Below, one piece after another: positions 1 to 7,804 of a stretch of 35,378 nucleotides of DNA. The notes under the pieces are model-generated. The model had not been told where the DNA came from, made no database searches, and worked only from the letters and a program-made list of their open reading frames with translations. The translations under genes and the position numbers were made by a program. Source of the stretch: JADZAA01 sp039810485 (GTDB lineage Bacteria; Bacteroidota; Ignavibacteria; Kapaibacteriales; UBA961); the NCBI GenBank assembly GCA_039810485.1, contig JBDHXA010000026.1, positions 1 to 35,378 on the forward strand. The letters are read 5' to 3'. Positions within the stretch are counted from its first letter, which is position 1. The number at the start of each line of letters is the position of its first letter.

Positions 1-77
1 GATTAAAGGATTACCCTGATTAATCACAAAATCACACAAATCAGCTAAATCATAGTTCAGACATTTTCTCATATCGC
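1..77 (-). repeat. 77-bp direct repeat, copy 1
   Basis: This copy is identical over 77 bases to 126-202, with 48 bases between the two copies. Read on the minus strand it begins GCGATATGA, carries the core TGTCTGAACTATGATT (48-63), and continues as a string of TGATT words about 9 bases apart. The same core recurs inside hsdM at 1561 and at both ends of 1950-2046. The window edge may cut the repeat, so the true unit could be longer. Confidence 0.9.
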
Positions 78-125
78 CAAGCCTTTATAGTTTTCATAAA
101 TGGTTGTCTGCACAGTGATTTTTAA

Positions 126-202
126 GATTAAAGGATTACCCTGATTAATCACAAAATCACACAAATCAGCTAAATCATAGTTCAGACATTTTCTCATATC
201 GC
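126..202 (-). repeat. 77-bp direct repeat, copy 2
   Basis: This is an exact copy of 1-77. Bases 194-202 supply the last two codons and the TGA stop of the RhuM-like gene, so the repeat overlaps a coding end. The core TGTCTGAACTATGATT lies at 173-188 on the minus strand. Copy 1 ends in the same codons, which suggests the duplication included the gene's tail or that the element inserts at or next to stop codons. Confidence 0.9.
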
Positions 203-1051
203 TAACTCTTTATTTATTTGTTCCAAAATCATTTCTTTTATGCTTGTTTCCATTTTAGAGAAAGCAAACCATTTCCTGCCCAAATCTTTTAATGAAGCTC
301 CTAAATGATATATTTCTTTTTGGTCTATAATCAAAAAGCGGTCGTGGCTTTGGGTTAATAGTTTTGCTTCAAAATGTCCGTATTGTTCATTCGCCTTTTT
401 AATATCTAAAGCCATTGGCTTACTAATGGTTTTGGTGAGCAGAAGCACTTTTGCATTTTTATTTTTCTTGGCTAAATGCGTCAGGGTGTTTTCGTCTATG
501 TAATTATCAATCAGAATAATTTCCTTTTTAGCTGAGCGGATAATTTTGGAAGCCAGCTTGTATGCATCAAATATCTGCCCGTTGAAGAATACGCCTTGGG
601 TGGGAATGAGTTGTGTGTTTATTTGCAAGTCTATTTGATTAACCTTATCGGCTAAATTATCAAACCTGTCTTCTAATCGGTTCATACGATTATTAATAGC
701 ATATCCTTTTAATAAATAGTCTTTTAAGACATTCGTAGCCCAAATTCTAAATTGCGTTCCCTGTTTAGATTTTACACGATAACCAACGGAAATGATAACA
801 TCAAGGTTGTAGTATTTAGTTTTGTATTTTTTACCATCAGAAGCAGTTGTCAAGGATTCCTTGACAACTGAAATTCTATCTAACTCATGCTCTCTAAAGC
901 AGTTATTAATATGTAAACTAATATTTTGCTTCGTTTGTTGAAATAAGGTAGCCATTTGCTGTTGAGATAGCCAAACGGTTTCTTCGTCTATTCTTACCTC
1001 AATATGTTCAGCAAGTTCATTGGATTGATATATAATTATCTCGTTTTTCAT
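194..1051 (-). CDS. RhuM-family protein with C-terminal PLD-like domain
   Basis: The 285-residue protein has two parts. Residues about 1-125 match the RhuM (virulence protein) family seen beside type I restriction systems, including the WLSQQQMATLF, INN and KYYNLDVIISVGYRV segments. RhuM proteins are thought to bind DNA through a helix-turn-helix-like domain. Residues about 150-285 look like a single phospholipase D/nuclease-type half: H236-x-R238-x4-D243 fits HxKx4D with Arg for Lys, followed by GASLKDLG. A short linker with coiled-coil character (about 122-145) joins them. The start ATG overlaps the hsdM stop by 4 bases (ATGA), so the two genes are translationally coupled. An hsdS or hsdR gene would be expected further left, outside the window. 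Catalytic activity is uncertain because only one HxR motif is present; a homodimer could supply the second. Confidence 0.8.
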   Translation of the reverse strand: MKNEIIIYQSNELAEHIEVRIDEETVWLSQQQMATLFQQTKQNISLHINNCFREHELDRISVVKESLTTASDGKKYKTKYYNLDVIISVGYRVKSKQGTQFRIWATNVLKDYLLKGYAINNRMNRLEDRFDNLADKVNQIDLQINTQLIPTQGVFFNGQIFDAYKLASKIIRSAKKEIILIDNYIDENTLTHLAKKNKNAKVLLLTKTISKPMALDIKKANEQYGHFEAKLLTQSHDRFLIIDQKEIYHLGASLKDLGRKWFAFSKMETSIKEMILEQINKELAI

Positions 1052-3207
1052 ACCGTTAGCTCTTTAAAATTATCAGCAATCATTTTCGCCAATGTCACCG
1101 CTTCCTCGTTTAATTCTTCCAACTCAATATGTATTTCGTTCAGGCGTGCTTCGTAATCATCCCGATAGCCATCGGGATCATCGGTGTCCACGCCTACATA
1201 CCTGCCCGGGCTTAAGCTCCAGTCTTTGGCTTCTATTTCTTTTTGCGTTACTACTTTGCACAGTCCTTCCACATCGGTATAAATGCCTTCGGGGAAACGG
1301 ATCGTAAGCCATTGGGCTTGTTTGTAGAAATATTCAGTTTCATGCAGCAGTCCGGGTTCTTCTTCATCGGGGTTGCCGCTGAGTTGTTGTTGCAGGGCTT
1401 TCAGAGACGCAAGGCATTGCGCCTGTACATTCAATTCTTTCCAGTCTTTGTTTTTGCTCAGTTGGTATTCTTTGGCGGCTGTGCTAATGGCATCCAGCAA
1501 TTGTTTAATGAGTTTGTCTTGTGGTTTGCGTAGTGCCTTTGTCTGTGCTGTGATTGCTTCTGTCTGAACTATGATTTTTGTGATTGAATGATTACCATGA
1601 TTGCCTTTTGCTTTGATGGTTTCAATTAGTTCAGTTTGTTTGTTCAAAATATTTTCAAAATCATCAAGAGCATTTAAATCGTTATATAGTGGTTCGCAAA
1701 CAGCTTTTAGCTTTTCATTTTTCACTATCAACTTAAGCTGCTTTTGCAGTTCGGTAGTTGCTTCGGCTGTTTCTTTGGCTAAATCGGCAGCCGTTTGCAA
1801 ATAGCTTTTCACCGTGCTTTCAAACTTCTTGGTGTTGCCTCTATACAGGTTTACAATGCAAATGAGGTTTTGTAATTGCTCGGGGCTAAAGTCGTTTACT
1901 TTGCTCGTTACCTTGCGGTAAATTTTTCGGGCATCGAGCATAAGCACAGTGTCTGAACTACGATTTCTTTGATTTTTGTGATTGCCTTGATTATTATTTG
2001 AGTCAATCCTATTAATCATTGAATCAGATGAATCATAGTTCAGACGTTCTTTCCCACGATCAAAAAACCAAAGGGTGCAAGGCAATGAACGGGTATAGAA
2101 AAAGTTGTTGCCAATAGCCATCATCACATCTACTGCACCGGTTTTTACCAATTTCTCCCGTATGTCTTTTTCGCTGTGTCCTGCATCGCTGGCAGAGGAA
2201 GCCATTACAAAACCTGCTTTGCCTGTTGGTTTCAGGTAATTGTAGAAATACTGAATCCACAAATAATTGGCGTTGTCATTTTTAGGCAGGTTTACTTTGC
2301 CATCCAAAATCAAGCGTGGGTCTTTTTTTACAACATCTTTGGCTTTGTCCACACCGTCCACATTAAACGGTGGGTTTGCCATTACAAAATCAGCACCGCC
2401 CACAAGATCGTGTTTGTCTTCGTAGAAAGTGTTGCCTTCCTGTATGTTGCCTTCTAATCCGTGCACTGCAAGGTTCATCTTGGCGAGTTTGGTATTGAGG
2501 TCGGCTTTTTCTTGTCCGTAAAAAGTAACTTTCTCGGCAGGTTTCAGTCCTTCGCTTTCTATGAAATATCCAGTTTGCACAAACATACCCGCACTGCCGC
2601 AGGCAGGGTCGAACACAATGCCGTGGTCGGGTTCAATTACGTTTACAATGGTTTGCACCAAACTCATAGGCGTAAAAAACTCTCCGCCTTCCTGCGCTCC
2701 GGTCATTGCAAATTTGTTGAGGAAGTATTCATAAATCTTCCCGAACAAATCGCCTTCGGCTTTCTGCAACACTTCTTTATTGAAAATGCGAAGCAGTTCA
2801 CGCAACAAGTCTTTACTGAAAATGGAAAAGTTTTTGGGCAATACCCCTTTGAGGTTGTCGTATTCGTCCTCAATCAGTTTCATTGCATTGTCAATGGCTT
2901 CACCTATGTCGGCACTTTCGGGCAATGAAACCAGGTAGTCAAACTGTGCCTTGTCGGGCAGAAACATTGAGTTTTGTTCTTCAAAGTCTTTTTTTGTCAG
3001 CGGTCGTTTGCCCCGTTGCGGATGCGAAGGCAAAGTTTTTTCCACTTCCACTTTTACTTTTTGAAAGCGGTTGTAAGCGTGTCGTAAAAATATCAGCCCC
3101 AATACGGGCATTGAGTATTCCGAAGCAGTCAGTTTACTGTTGGCTCTAAGTTGATCAGCAGCTCTCCACAGTTCGGCTTCTAATTTTCTAAGTTGTTTTC
3201 CTTGCAT
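1048..3207 (-). CDS. hsdM: Type I restriction-modification system, DNA N6-adenine methyltransferase subunit (HsdM)
   Basis: HsdM binds the specificity subunit HsdS and transfers a methyl group from S-adenosylmethionine to adenine in the target site. The 719-residue protein has the helical HsdM N-terminal domain (about 5-150), the SAM-binding motif I DPACGSAGMF (200-209) and the catalytic NPPF (278-281), so it looks active. The typical tail with GRYVGVD is present near the C-terminus. Two stretches do not belong to the family: residues about 387-418, between LWFFDRGK and DTVLMLDARKIYRKV, and about 535-549. Both coincide with DNA copies of the repeat seen at 1-77. The segment 387-418 is rich in Asn, Asp and Ser and is probably a surface loop. 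The gene overlaps the RhuM-like gene by 4 bases. The first 178 bases upstream separate it from the arginine operon, so this is likely an acquired island. Confidence 0.95.
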   Translation of the reverse strand: MQGKQLRKLEAELWRAADQLRANSKLTASEYSMPVLGLIFLRHAYNRFQKVKVEVEKTLPSHPQRGKRPLTKKDFEEQNSMFLPDKAQFDYLVSLPESADIGEAIDNAMKLIEDEYDNLKGVLPKNFSIFSKDLLRELLRIFNKEVLQKAEGDLFGKIYEYFLNKFAMTGAQEGGEFFTPMSLVQTIVNVIEPDHGIVFDPACGSAGMFVQTGYFIESEGLKPAEKVTFYGQEKADLNTKLAKMNLAVHGLEGNIQEGNTFYEDKHDLVGGADFVMANPPFNVDGVDKAKDVVKKDPRLILDGKVNLPKNDNANYLWIQYFYNYLKPTGKAGFVMASSASDAGHSEKDIREKLVKTGAVDVMMAIGNNFFYTRSLPCTLWFFDRGKERLNYDSSDSMINRIDSNNNQGNHKNQRNRSSDTVLMLDARKIYRKVTSKVNDFSPEQLQNLICIVNLYRGNTKKFESTVKSYLQTAADLAKETAEATTELQKQLKLIVKNEKLKAVCEPLYNDLNALDDFENILNKQTELIETIKAKGNHGNHSITKIIVQTEAITAQTKALRKPQDKLIKQLLDAISTAAKEYQLSKNKDWKELNVQAQCLASLKALQQQLSGNPDEEEPGLLHETEYFYKQAQWLTIRFPEGIYTDVEGLCKVVTQKEIEAKDWSLSPGRYVGVDTDDPDGYRDDYEARLNEIHIELEELNEEAVTLAKMIADNFKELTV
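1561..1605 (+). repeat. Partial repeat copy inside hsdM
   Basis: The core TGTCTGAACTATGATT starts at 1561, followed by TGATT words with about 9-base rhythm to 1605. It is read through in frame on the other strand as hsdM residues about 535-549. It resembles the end of the 77-bp repeat but is a single-ended, diverged copy. Confidence 0.65.
1950..2046. repeat. Palindromic repeat element inserted in frame in hsdM
   Basis: The element is bounded by inverted copies of the same core: TGTCTGAACTACGATT at 1950-1965, and its near-perfect complement at 2031-2046. The interior is made of TGATT/AATCA words roughly every 9 bases. It encodes hsdM residues about 387-418 without a stop codon and keeps the frame on both sides. 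It shares its core with the direct repeats at 1-77 and 126-202. Confidence 0.75.
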
Positions 3208-3385
3208 TTACTATTTCAGTGTATTATTAAAATATCGTTTATAAATGGTTAAGATTGCTTTTCTCTCAATCAAAAATAAGAGATTTTATGATTTTTGCTA
3301 AATCATAATAAAACATAAAAAAATACTACTGATTGCAATATATCAGCAGTTGGCAAATTGAATTGAACACTTAAAAAAAACTCTT

Positions 3386-4606
3386 TTACTCTTCTCTTAT
3401 AGATTCCGAGATATTTTGCTCAGAAGCGCTTTTGGCGGGATATATTGTGGCTGCAAGTGTAAGAGTCAGAGTTACAGCGCAAACAGCCATGACATCGAAC
3501 CAGTGAATTGAAACGGGAATTGCACTCACAATATAGCGTGATCTGTCGAGCGAAAGCCAGCCAAAAGCAATCTGTCCCCAGCATAGGCCCAAGCCAATAA
3601 GACAACCTGCAATTATGCTAATAAAGCCAATTAGCGCACCTTCGGCTATGAATATTCCGCGAATAGCTGCAATAGAAGCTCCCATTGCGCGAAGAATTCC
3701 AATGTCGCGGCGCTTTTGCACAACAGTCATGGCAAGTGATGCCAAAATGGTAAACGCTGCAATGCACACCACTATGCTGACGACGGTAAACACTGCTAAT
3801 CGTTCAAACTTCATAACGCCATAGAGGTCGCGATGCAAATCATACCAAGTTTGAACAGAATTACCAAATAAAGAGCGGAGTTTTTGCGCGTTTGCATCCA
3901 CATCTTCTAGCGCGTTGAATTTCACATCAATCACCGAAGAAGAATTGCGAAGCAGACGTTTGCCGAGATAATCGGATCCAAATATGTAAAAATTGTCATA
4001 TTCTCGCGCATTTGACTGAAATATGCCGGCTACTCTTGCTAATACGCCTTTTGGAGGCAAGCCAAGCGTTGCGGCCGACTCTATATCGGCAGGAGAATAG
4101 AAATGAAGCGAATCACCAGGAAAAATACGAAGCTTATCGGCTACACCGTAGCCGACAACAATACGAGGCATTTGGTCGCCCGAGTTTGGATCGAGCGCAA
4201 AGCGTCCGAATACTATGGAATTGGCAATACCGGATATTTTTTTCAAATCATCGGACGATGCAGCATTCATCATAAAAACCTGCATTGTGCCGCTGCTTCC
4301 AACAACCACAACCTTACCTTGACGAATTTCGGCATAAGCTTTTACATCTGGCATATTGTGTAATTCAGCAAGCGTGCGTGAAGCAAGCACCGTGTCTGCG
4401 CCAACTGTAATGCGAACATGCGGATCGAAACTGATGAGCATGGTTCGCAGCAAATCGCCAAATCCGTTGAAAATAGAAGTAACGCAAATGAGAGCTGCAA
4501 CACCTACGGTGATGCCCAGCAGAGAGCAAGCAGTAATAATGGAGATAAAATTAATTTTTCTGTCAAAAAACAGATAACGTAAAGCAATGTGTAAAAATAA
4601 TGGCAT
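3386..4606 (-). CDS. LolC/LolE (FtsX-type) ABC transporter permease
   Basis: This is a 406-residue inner-membrane permease of the MacB/FtsX fold. It has one N-terminal membrane segment (about 22-48), a large periplasmic domain (about 50-265) and three C-terminal segments (about 270-300, 320-350, 370-395). The N-terminal FLHIALRYLF start and the GILRAMGAS coupling-helix motif are typical of LolC/LolE, which extract lipoproteins from the inner membrane for transfer to LolA. No LolD-type ATPase gene is in the window, so the ATPase must be encoded elsewhere. The start codon lies 25 bases after the argH stop on the same strand. It may therefore be transcribed with the arginine genes, although the functions are unrelated. 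Confidence 0.88.
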   Translation of the reverse strand: MPLFLHIALRYLFFDRKINFISIITACSLLGITVGVAALICVTSIFNGFGDLLRTMLISFDPHVRITVGADTVLASRTLAELHNMPDVKAYAEIRQGKVVVVGSSGTMQVFMMNAASSDDLKKISGIANSIVFGRFALDPNSGDQMPRIVVGYGVADKLRIFPGDSLHFYSPADIESAATLGLPPKGVLARVAGIFQSNAREYDNFYIFGSDYLGKRLLRNSSSVIDVKFNALEDVDANAQKLRSLFGNSVQTWYDLHRDLYGVMKFERLAVFTVVSIVVCIAAFTILASLAMTVVQKRRDIGILRAMGASIAAIRGIFIAEGALIGFISIIAGCLIGLGLCWGQIAFGWLSLDRSRYIVSAIPVSIHWFDVMAVCAVTLTLTLAATIYPAKSASEQNISESIREE

Positions 4607-4631
4607 TATTCACCTCAAAAAAAGGAAAATA

Positions 4632-5978
4632 TTATCTCCGAAGCAGCATTTTATAGGATTGGCGAATATTCTCGAAAGGAAATTGAGCAATTATATCGGA
4701 TAATGAAATGGCAATAATATTATTGCATAAATTGCCAATGCTGCCTTCGTGAGTATGCTGCAAGTTGCGATCCGGAGCAAAAGTACCATTTTCAATGGAA
4801 GATGCGACAAACTTATAAGCGTCTCGGAATGGAACTCCTTCTATTGTAAGCTGATTGACTTGCTCTACACTGAAAGCATTGCGGTACATATCATTGTTCA
4901 TAATGTCTTGGCGAATTTCTGCTCGCACTATTGCTTGGTGCATTATCTGAATGCAATCAGAAAGATCCATAAATGCAGGAAATAGAATTTCTTTTACAAT
5001 CTGCATATCTCGATGATAGCCAGATGGCAAATTGCCTATTACTAATGAAACATCATATCCTACAGCGCGGATTTTATTGCACTTAGCTCTTATTAATTCA
5101 AATATGTCAGGATTTTTTTTATGAGGCATAATGCTTGAGCCAGTGGTCAGATCTTCGGGAAACGAAATAAAAGAAAAATTCTGAGAAACATAGAGTGTAA
5201 TATCCATAGCCATTTTTGCCAATGTTGCGGCAATATTTCCCATGCCGTCGGCTGTTATTTTTTCTAATTTGCCGCGTTTCATTTGCGCGTATACAGAATT
5301 GACAACAAGCTTTTCAAAACCGAGCAATTCGGTCGTTCGCATTCTATTGAGAGGGAAAGACGAGCCATAGCCTGCACCGCTTCCAAGAGGATTTTTATTT
5401 ATCACCGAAAAAATGCCAAGCAATACGGCCAGATCATCCGATAAACTCTCAGCATAAGCTCCGAACCACAGTCCAAACGAAGAGGGCATGGCCACTTGGA
5501 AATGCGTGTAGCCGGGCAATAATACTGATTTGTACTTTTCCGAAAGCTCTAATAATTTGTTAGCCAAAAGATGAGTTTCAACAACGATTGTCTCGATATT
5601 TTGGCGCAGAAACATTGCAATATCAACCAATACTTGATCATTACGCGAGCGTCCGCTATGTATTTTTTTTCCGGCATCGCCAAGCCGTCTCGTTAGTTCA
5701 ATCTCCACTTGTGTGTGAATATCTTCAATGCTCGGCTCTATTTGAAATCTGCCGGAATTAATCTCTGCATAGATATTTTGCAGCTCAGCTACAATTCGCT
5801 TCGAATCTTCGGCTGTAATAATGCCTGATTCACCCAGCATAATGCCATGCGCAATCGAGCCGAGCACGTCGAATGGCGCAAGCATCAAGTCAAATTCAGC
5901 GTCGCGCCCTATGGTGAAACGCTCTGCAGCTTTATCGGTGCGGCTGCCTTTATCCCAAAGTTTCATAGAGTTTCGCAA
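4632..5978 (-). CDS. argH: Argininosuccinate lyase
   Basis: ArgH splits argininosuccinate into arginine and fumarate, the last step of arginine synthesis. The fumarase/aspartase superfamily signature GSSIMPHKKNP is present at 280-290, together with HSGRSRNDQV (107-116) and GYTHFQ (156-161). The longest frame opens with TTG at 5978. The ATG at 5966 (fifth residue, giving MKLWDKG) is a better start because ArgH proteins of this group begin with KLW-like residues; that gives 444 residues. Either start lies inside the end of argE, a 17-base overlap from the ATG. This is the last arginine gene of the operon. Confidence 0.96.
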   Translation of the reverse strand: MRNSMKLWDKGSRTDKAAERFTIGRDAEFDLMLAPFDVLGSIAHGIMLGESGIITAEDSKRIVAELQNIYAEINSGRFQIEPSIEDIHTQVEIELTRRLGDAGKKIHSGRSRNDQVLVDIAMFLRQNIETIVVETHLLANKLLELSEKYKSVLLPGYTHFQVAMPSSFGLWFGAYAESLSDDLAVLLGIFSVINKNPLGSGAGYGSSFPLNRMRTTELLGFEKLVVNSVYAQMKRGKLEKITADGMGNIAATLAKMAMDITLYVSQNFSFISFPEDLTTGSSIMPHKKNPDIFELIRAKCNKIRAVGYDVSLVIGNLPSGYHRDMQIVKEILFPAFMDLSDCIQIMHQAIVRAEIRQDIMNNDMYRNAFSVEQVNQLTIEGVPFRDAYKFVASSIENGTFAPDRNLQHTHEGSIGNLCNNIIAISLSDIIAQFPFENIRQSYKMLLRR

Positions 5979-7029
5979 GTTCGTTGATTAATGCGATATA
6001 TAGGTTAATTCCGTCGGCAAGTTCATGCAAAGCAATGAATTCATCGGCGGTATGCGAACGTTCAGACATTCCCGGGCCTATTTTTACTGAAGGCGCAGAA
6101 ATTAATGCCTGATCGCTCATTGTAGGAGAGGCAAACAAAGGAATGTTCAGTTTCCGAGCAGCTTGCACCAAGAAATGATCTTTTGAAATAGACGAGGGCT
6201 TCAGGCGCATAGACCTTGCAGAAATTGTGCAGCCGCAGCTATCTTCAATAATATCGAAAATCTCTTGATGCGTATAGCAGTCATTCAAGCGGACATCTGC
6301 CACGAAATTACATTCGTCGGGGATTACATTATGCTGAGAGCCTGCTGCAATTTGCGTAACAGTCATTTTCACGGGTCCAAGCAATGCAGAAGTTTTAGCA
6401 AATTGATAAGTCATAAACCATTTCAAAGAAGGAATTGCCTTTTCGATTGCATTTTCGCCGGTATTGCGTGCGGCATGACCTGATTTGCCATGCACTGCAC
6501 AATCGAGAACCATCAGACCGCGCTCTGCAATTGCCATCTGCAAGGTAGTCGGCTCGCCAATTATTGCGCAGTCAATATTGCCAAGATGAGGCAGCAGAAG
6601 CTCAATGCCATTGGTTCCGGCAATTTCTTCTTCAGCGGTTGCTGCATAAATTAGATTAAATGGAATATCCGACCGCCGAAAATGCAAAAAAGCAGCAAGC
6701 AAAGCAGTTAATGCTCCTCCTGCATCATTGCTTCCCAGACCATAAAGTTTCCCATCTTCGAGATGAGGAAAAAATGGATCTTTTGTCCAATCTTTGCCGG
6801 GTTTTACGGTGTCGTGATGAGAATTGAGCAAAATAGTCGGTTTTACTGAAGAATAATTCTCGGAAAAAGCATATACATTATTAAGCAGACGTTGAGGCGC
6901 AGCTCCGAAAGTATCGAGAAAATTCCATAACAGCAATGCAGTTTTATCTTCATTTTTACTGAATGAAGGCACGCTGATTATTGAATTTAGCAATTCAGAA
7001 ATTTCGTAAAAGTATGGAGCGTTATTCAT
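5950..7029 (-). CDS. argE: M20-family N-acyl-citrulline/ornithine deacylase (ArgE)
   Basis: This is a zinc-dependent deacylase of the M20 peptidase family, 359 residues. Visible metal and catalytic motifs are NSHHDT (69-74), GLGSNDAGG (97-105), the EEE at 133-135 and GEPT (158-161), with a C-terminal HTADEF. In clusters with argF' the enzyme removes the acyl group from N-acylcitrulline rather than N-acetylornithine; that role is inferred from the neighbours. Its ATG overlaps the argB stop by 8 bases. Without the argF' context it could be read as a general M20 aminoacylase. Confidence 0.9.
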   Translation of the reverse strand: MNNAPYFYEISELLNSIISVPSFSKNEDKTALLLWNFLDTFGAAPQRLLNNVYAFSENYSSVKPTILLNSHHDTVKPGKDWTKDPFFPHLEDGKLYGLGSNDAGGALTALLAAFLHFRRSDIPFNLIYAATAEEEIAGTNGIELLLPHLGNIDCAIIGEPTTLQMAIAERGLMVLDCAVHGKSGHAARNTGENAIEKAIPSLKWFMTYQFAKTSALLGPVKMTVTQIAAGSQHNVIPDECNFVADVRLNDCYTHQEIFDIIEDSCGCTISARSMRLKPSSISKDHFLVQAARKLNIPLFASPTMSDQALISAPSVKIGPGMSERSHTADEFIALHELADGINLYIALINELAKLYETLG

Positions 7030-7804
7030 CTGTGCCGCGAAGAATTACCGAAGTGCCGAAATTTAATGTAAAAATATCGTCTGCATGACAAACAACCACT
7101 TTTTGCACCCCGCTTTTCTTTGCCGAAAAAGCATATTCCAACTTAGGTTTCATTCCTTTTGATATAATGTCAGAACTCAGCATGTCTGAATATTGAAATT
7201 CGTCCAGAATGGGAACAGTTGAACTGTCATCAAAAGGGTCTGACAAGACGCCTTGCTTTTCAAAGCAAAAAAACAAAGAAACATCATGCTTTTTTGCAAT
7301 AGAAGCTGCAATGGCTGCTGCGATAGCATCGGCATTGGTATTCAGCAAATTCCCGAATCCGTCATGCGTGATTGAAGCTATCACTGGTATAATGTTGTTA
7401 GAAAAACAGCTTTCGAGAAAATCGTCATTTATCCGCGCAATGTCGCCAACAAAACCGTAGTCAATATCTTTAACTTGTCTTTTTACAGAAGTTATCAGAT
7501 TGGCATCGGCGCCGGTAAGACCAATAGCATTTATACTATGCTTCTGAAGCTTTGCCACGATGGTTTTGTTAATCAGTCCTGCATAAGTCATAACTACAAT
7601 TTTCAAAGTTTCGGCGTCGGTGATTCTTCGTCCTTCCGCCATTCGAGGTTCAAGTCCGAGTTTTTGACCGAACTTAGAAGCGATTTTTCCGCCACCGTGC
7701 ACTACCACAAAAGGCGTTGTAAACTGTTGAAGCGAAGCAAGAAAATTATCGAGCGCGTGAGAATCGTCAATAATATTACCGCCGATTTTTACAACTGAAA
7801 TCAT
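7022..7804 (-). CDS. argB: Acetylglutamate kinase
   Basis: ArgB phosphorylates N-acetylglutamate (here perhaps another N-acylglutamate) on its gamma carboxylate using ATP. The 260-residue protein has the amino-acid kinase fold with VKIGGNIID at the N-terminus, the HGGGK phosphate-binding loop (36-40) and the substrate loop around EGRRITDAETL (58-67). It lacks the N-terminal extension found in arginine-inhibited hexameric kinases, so feedback inhibition is less likely; this is inference. The start overlaps the argF' stop in an ATGA arrangement. Confidence 0.95.
   Translation of the reverse strand: MISVVKIGGNIIDDSHALDNFLASLQQFTTPFVVVHGGGKIASKFGQKLGLEPRMAEGRRITDAETLKIVVMTYAGLINKTIVAKLQKHSINAIGLTGADANLITSVKRQVKDIDYGFVGDIARINDDFLESCFSNNIIPVIASITHDGFGNLLNTNADAIAAAIAASIAKKHDVSLFFCFEKQGVLSDPFDDSSTVPILDEFQYSDMLSSDIISKGMKPKLEYAFSAKKSGVQKVVVCHADDIFTLNFGTSVILRGTDE

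Noticed and set aside
1..202. Two direct repeats with a spacer, CRISPR-like at first sight
   Set aside because: Only two copies, the 77-base unit is far too long for a CRISPR repeat, and one copy overlaps a gene end. No cas genes are present.
2461..2928. 155-residue open frame on the plus strand opposite hsdM
   Set aside because: It is a shadow of hsdM, which has all methyltransferase motifs on the other strand; the shadow protein has no recognisable features.
3271..3278. TATTTTTG on the minus strand as a -7 box for hsdM
   Set aside because: It fits TAnnTTTG, but no TTTG lies at a suitable distance upstream and the region is very AT-rich, so a chance match is likely.
7475..7798. 107-residue plus-strand frame opposite argB
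   Set aside because: It lies fully antisense to a well-supported acetylglutamate kinase gene and has no family features.
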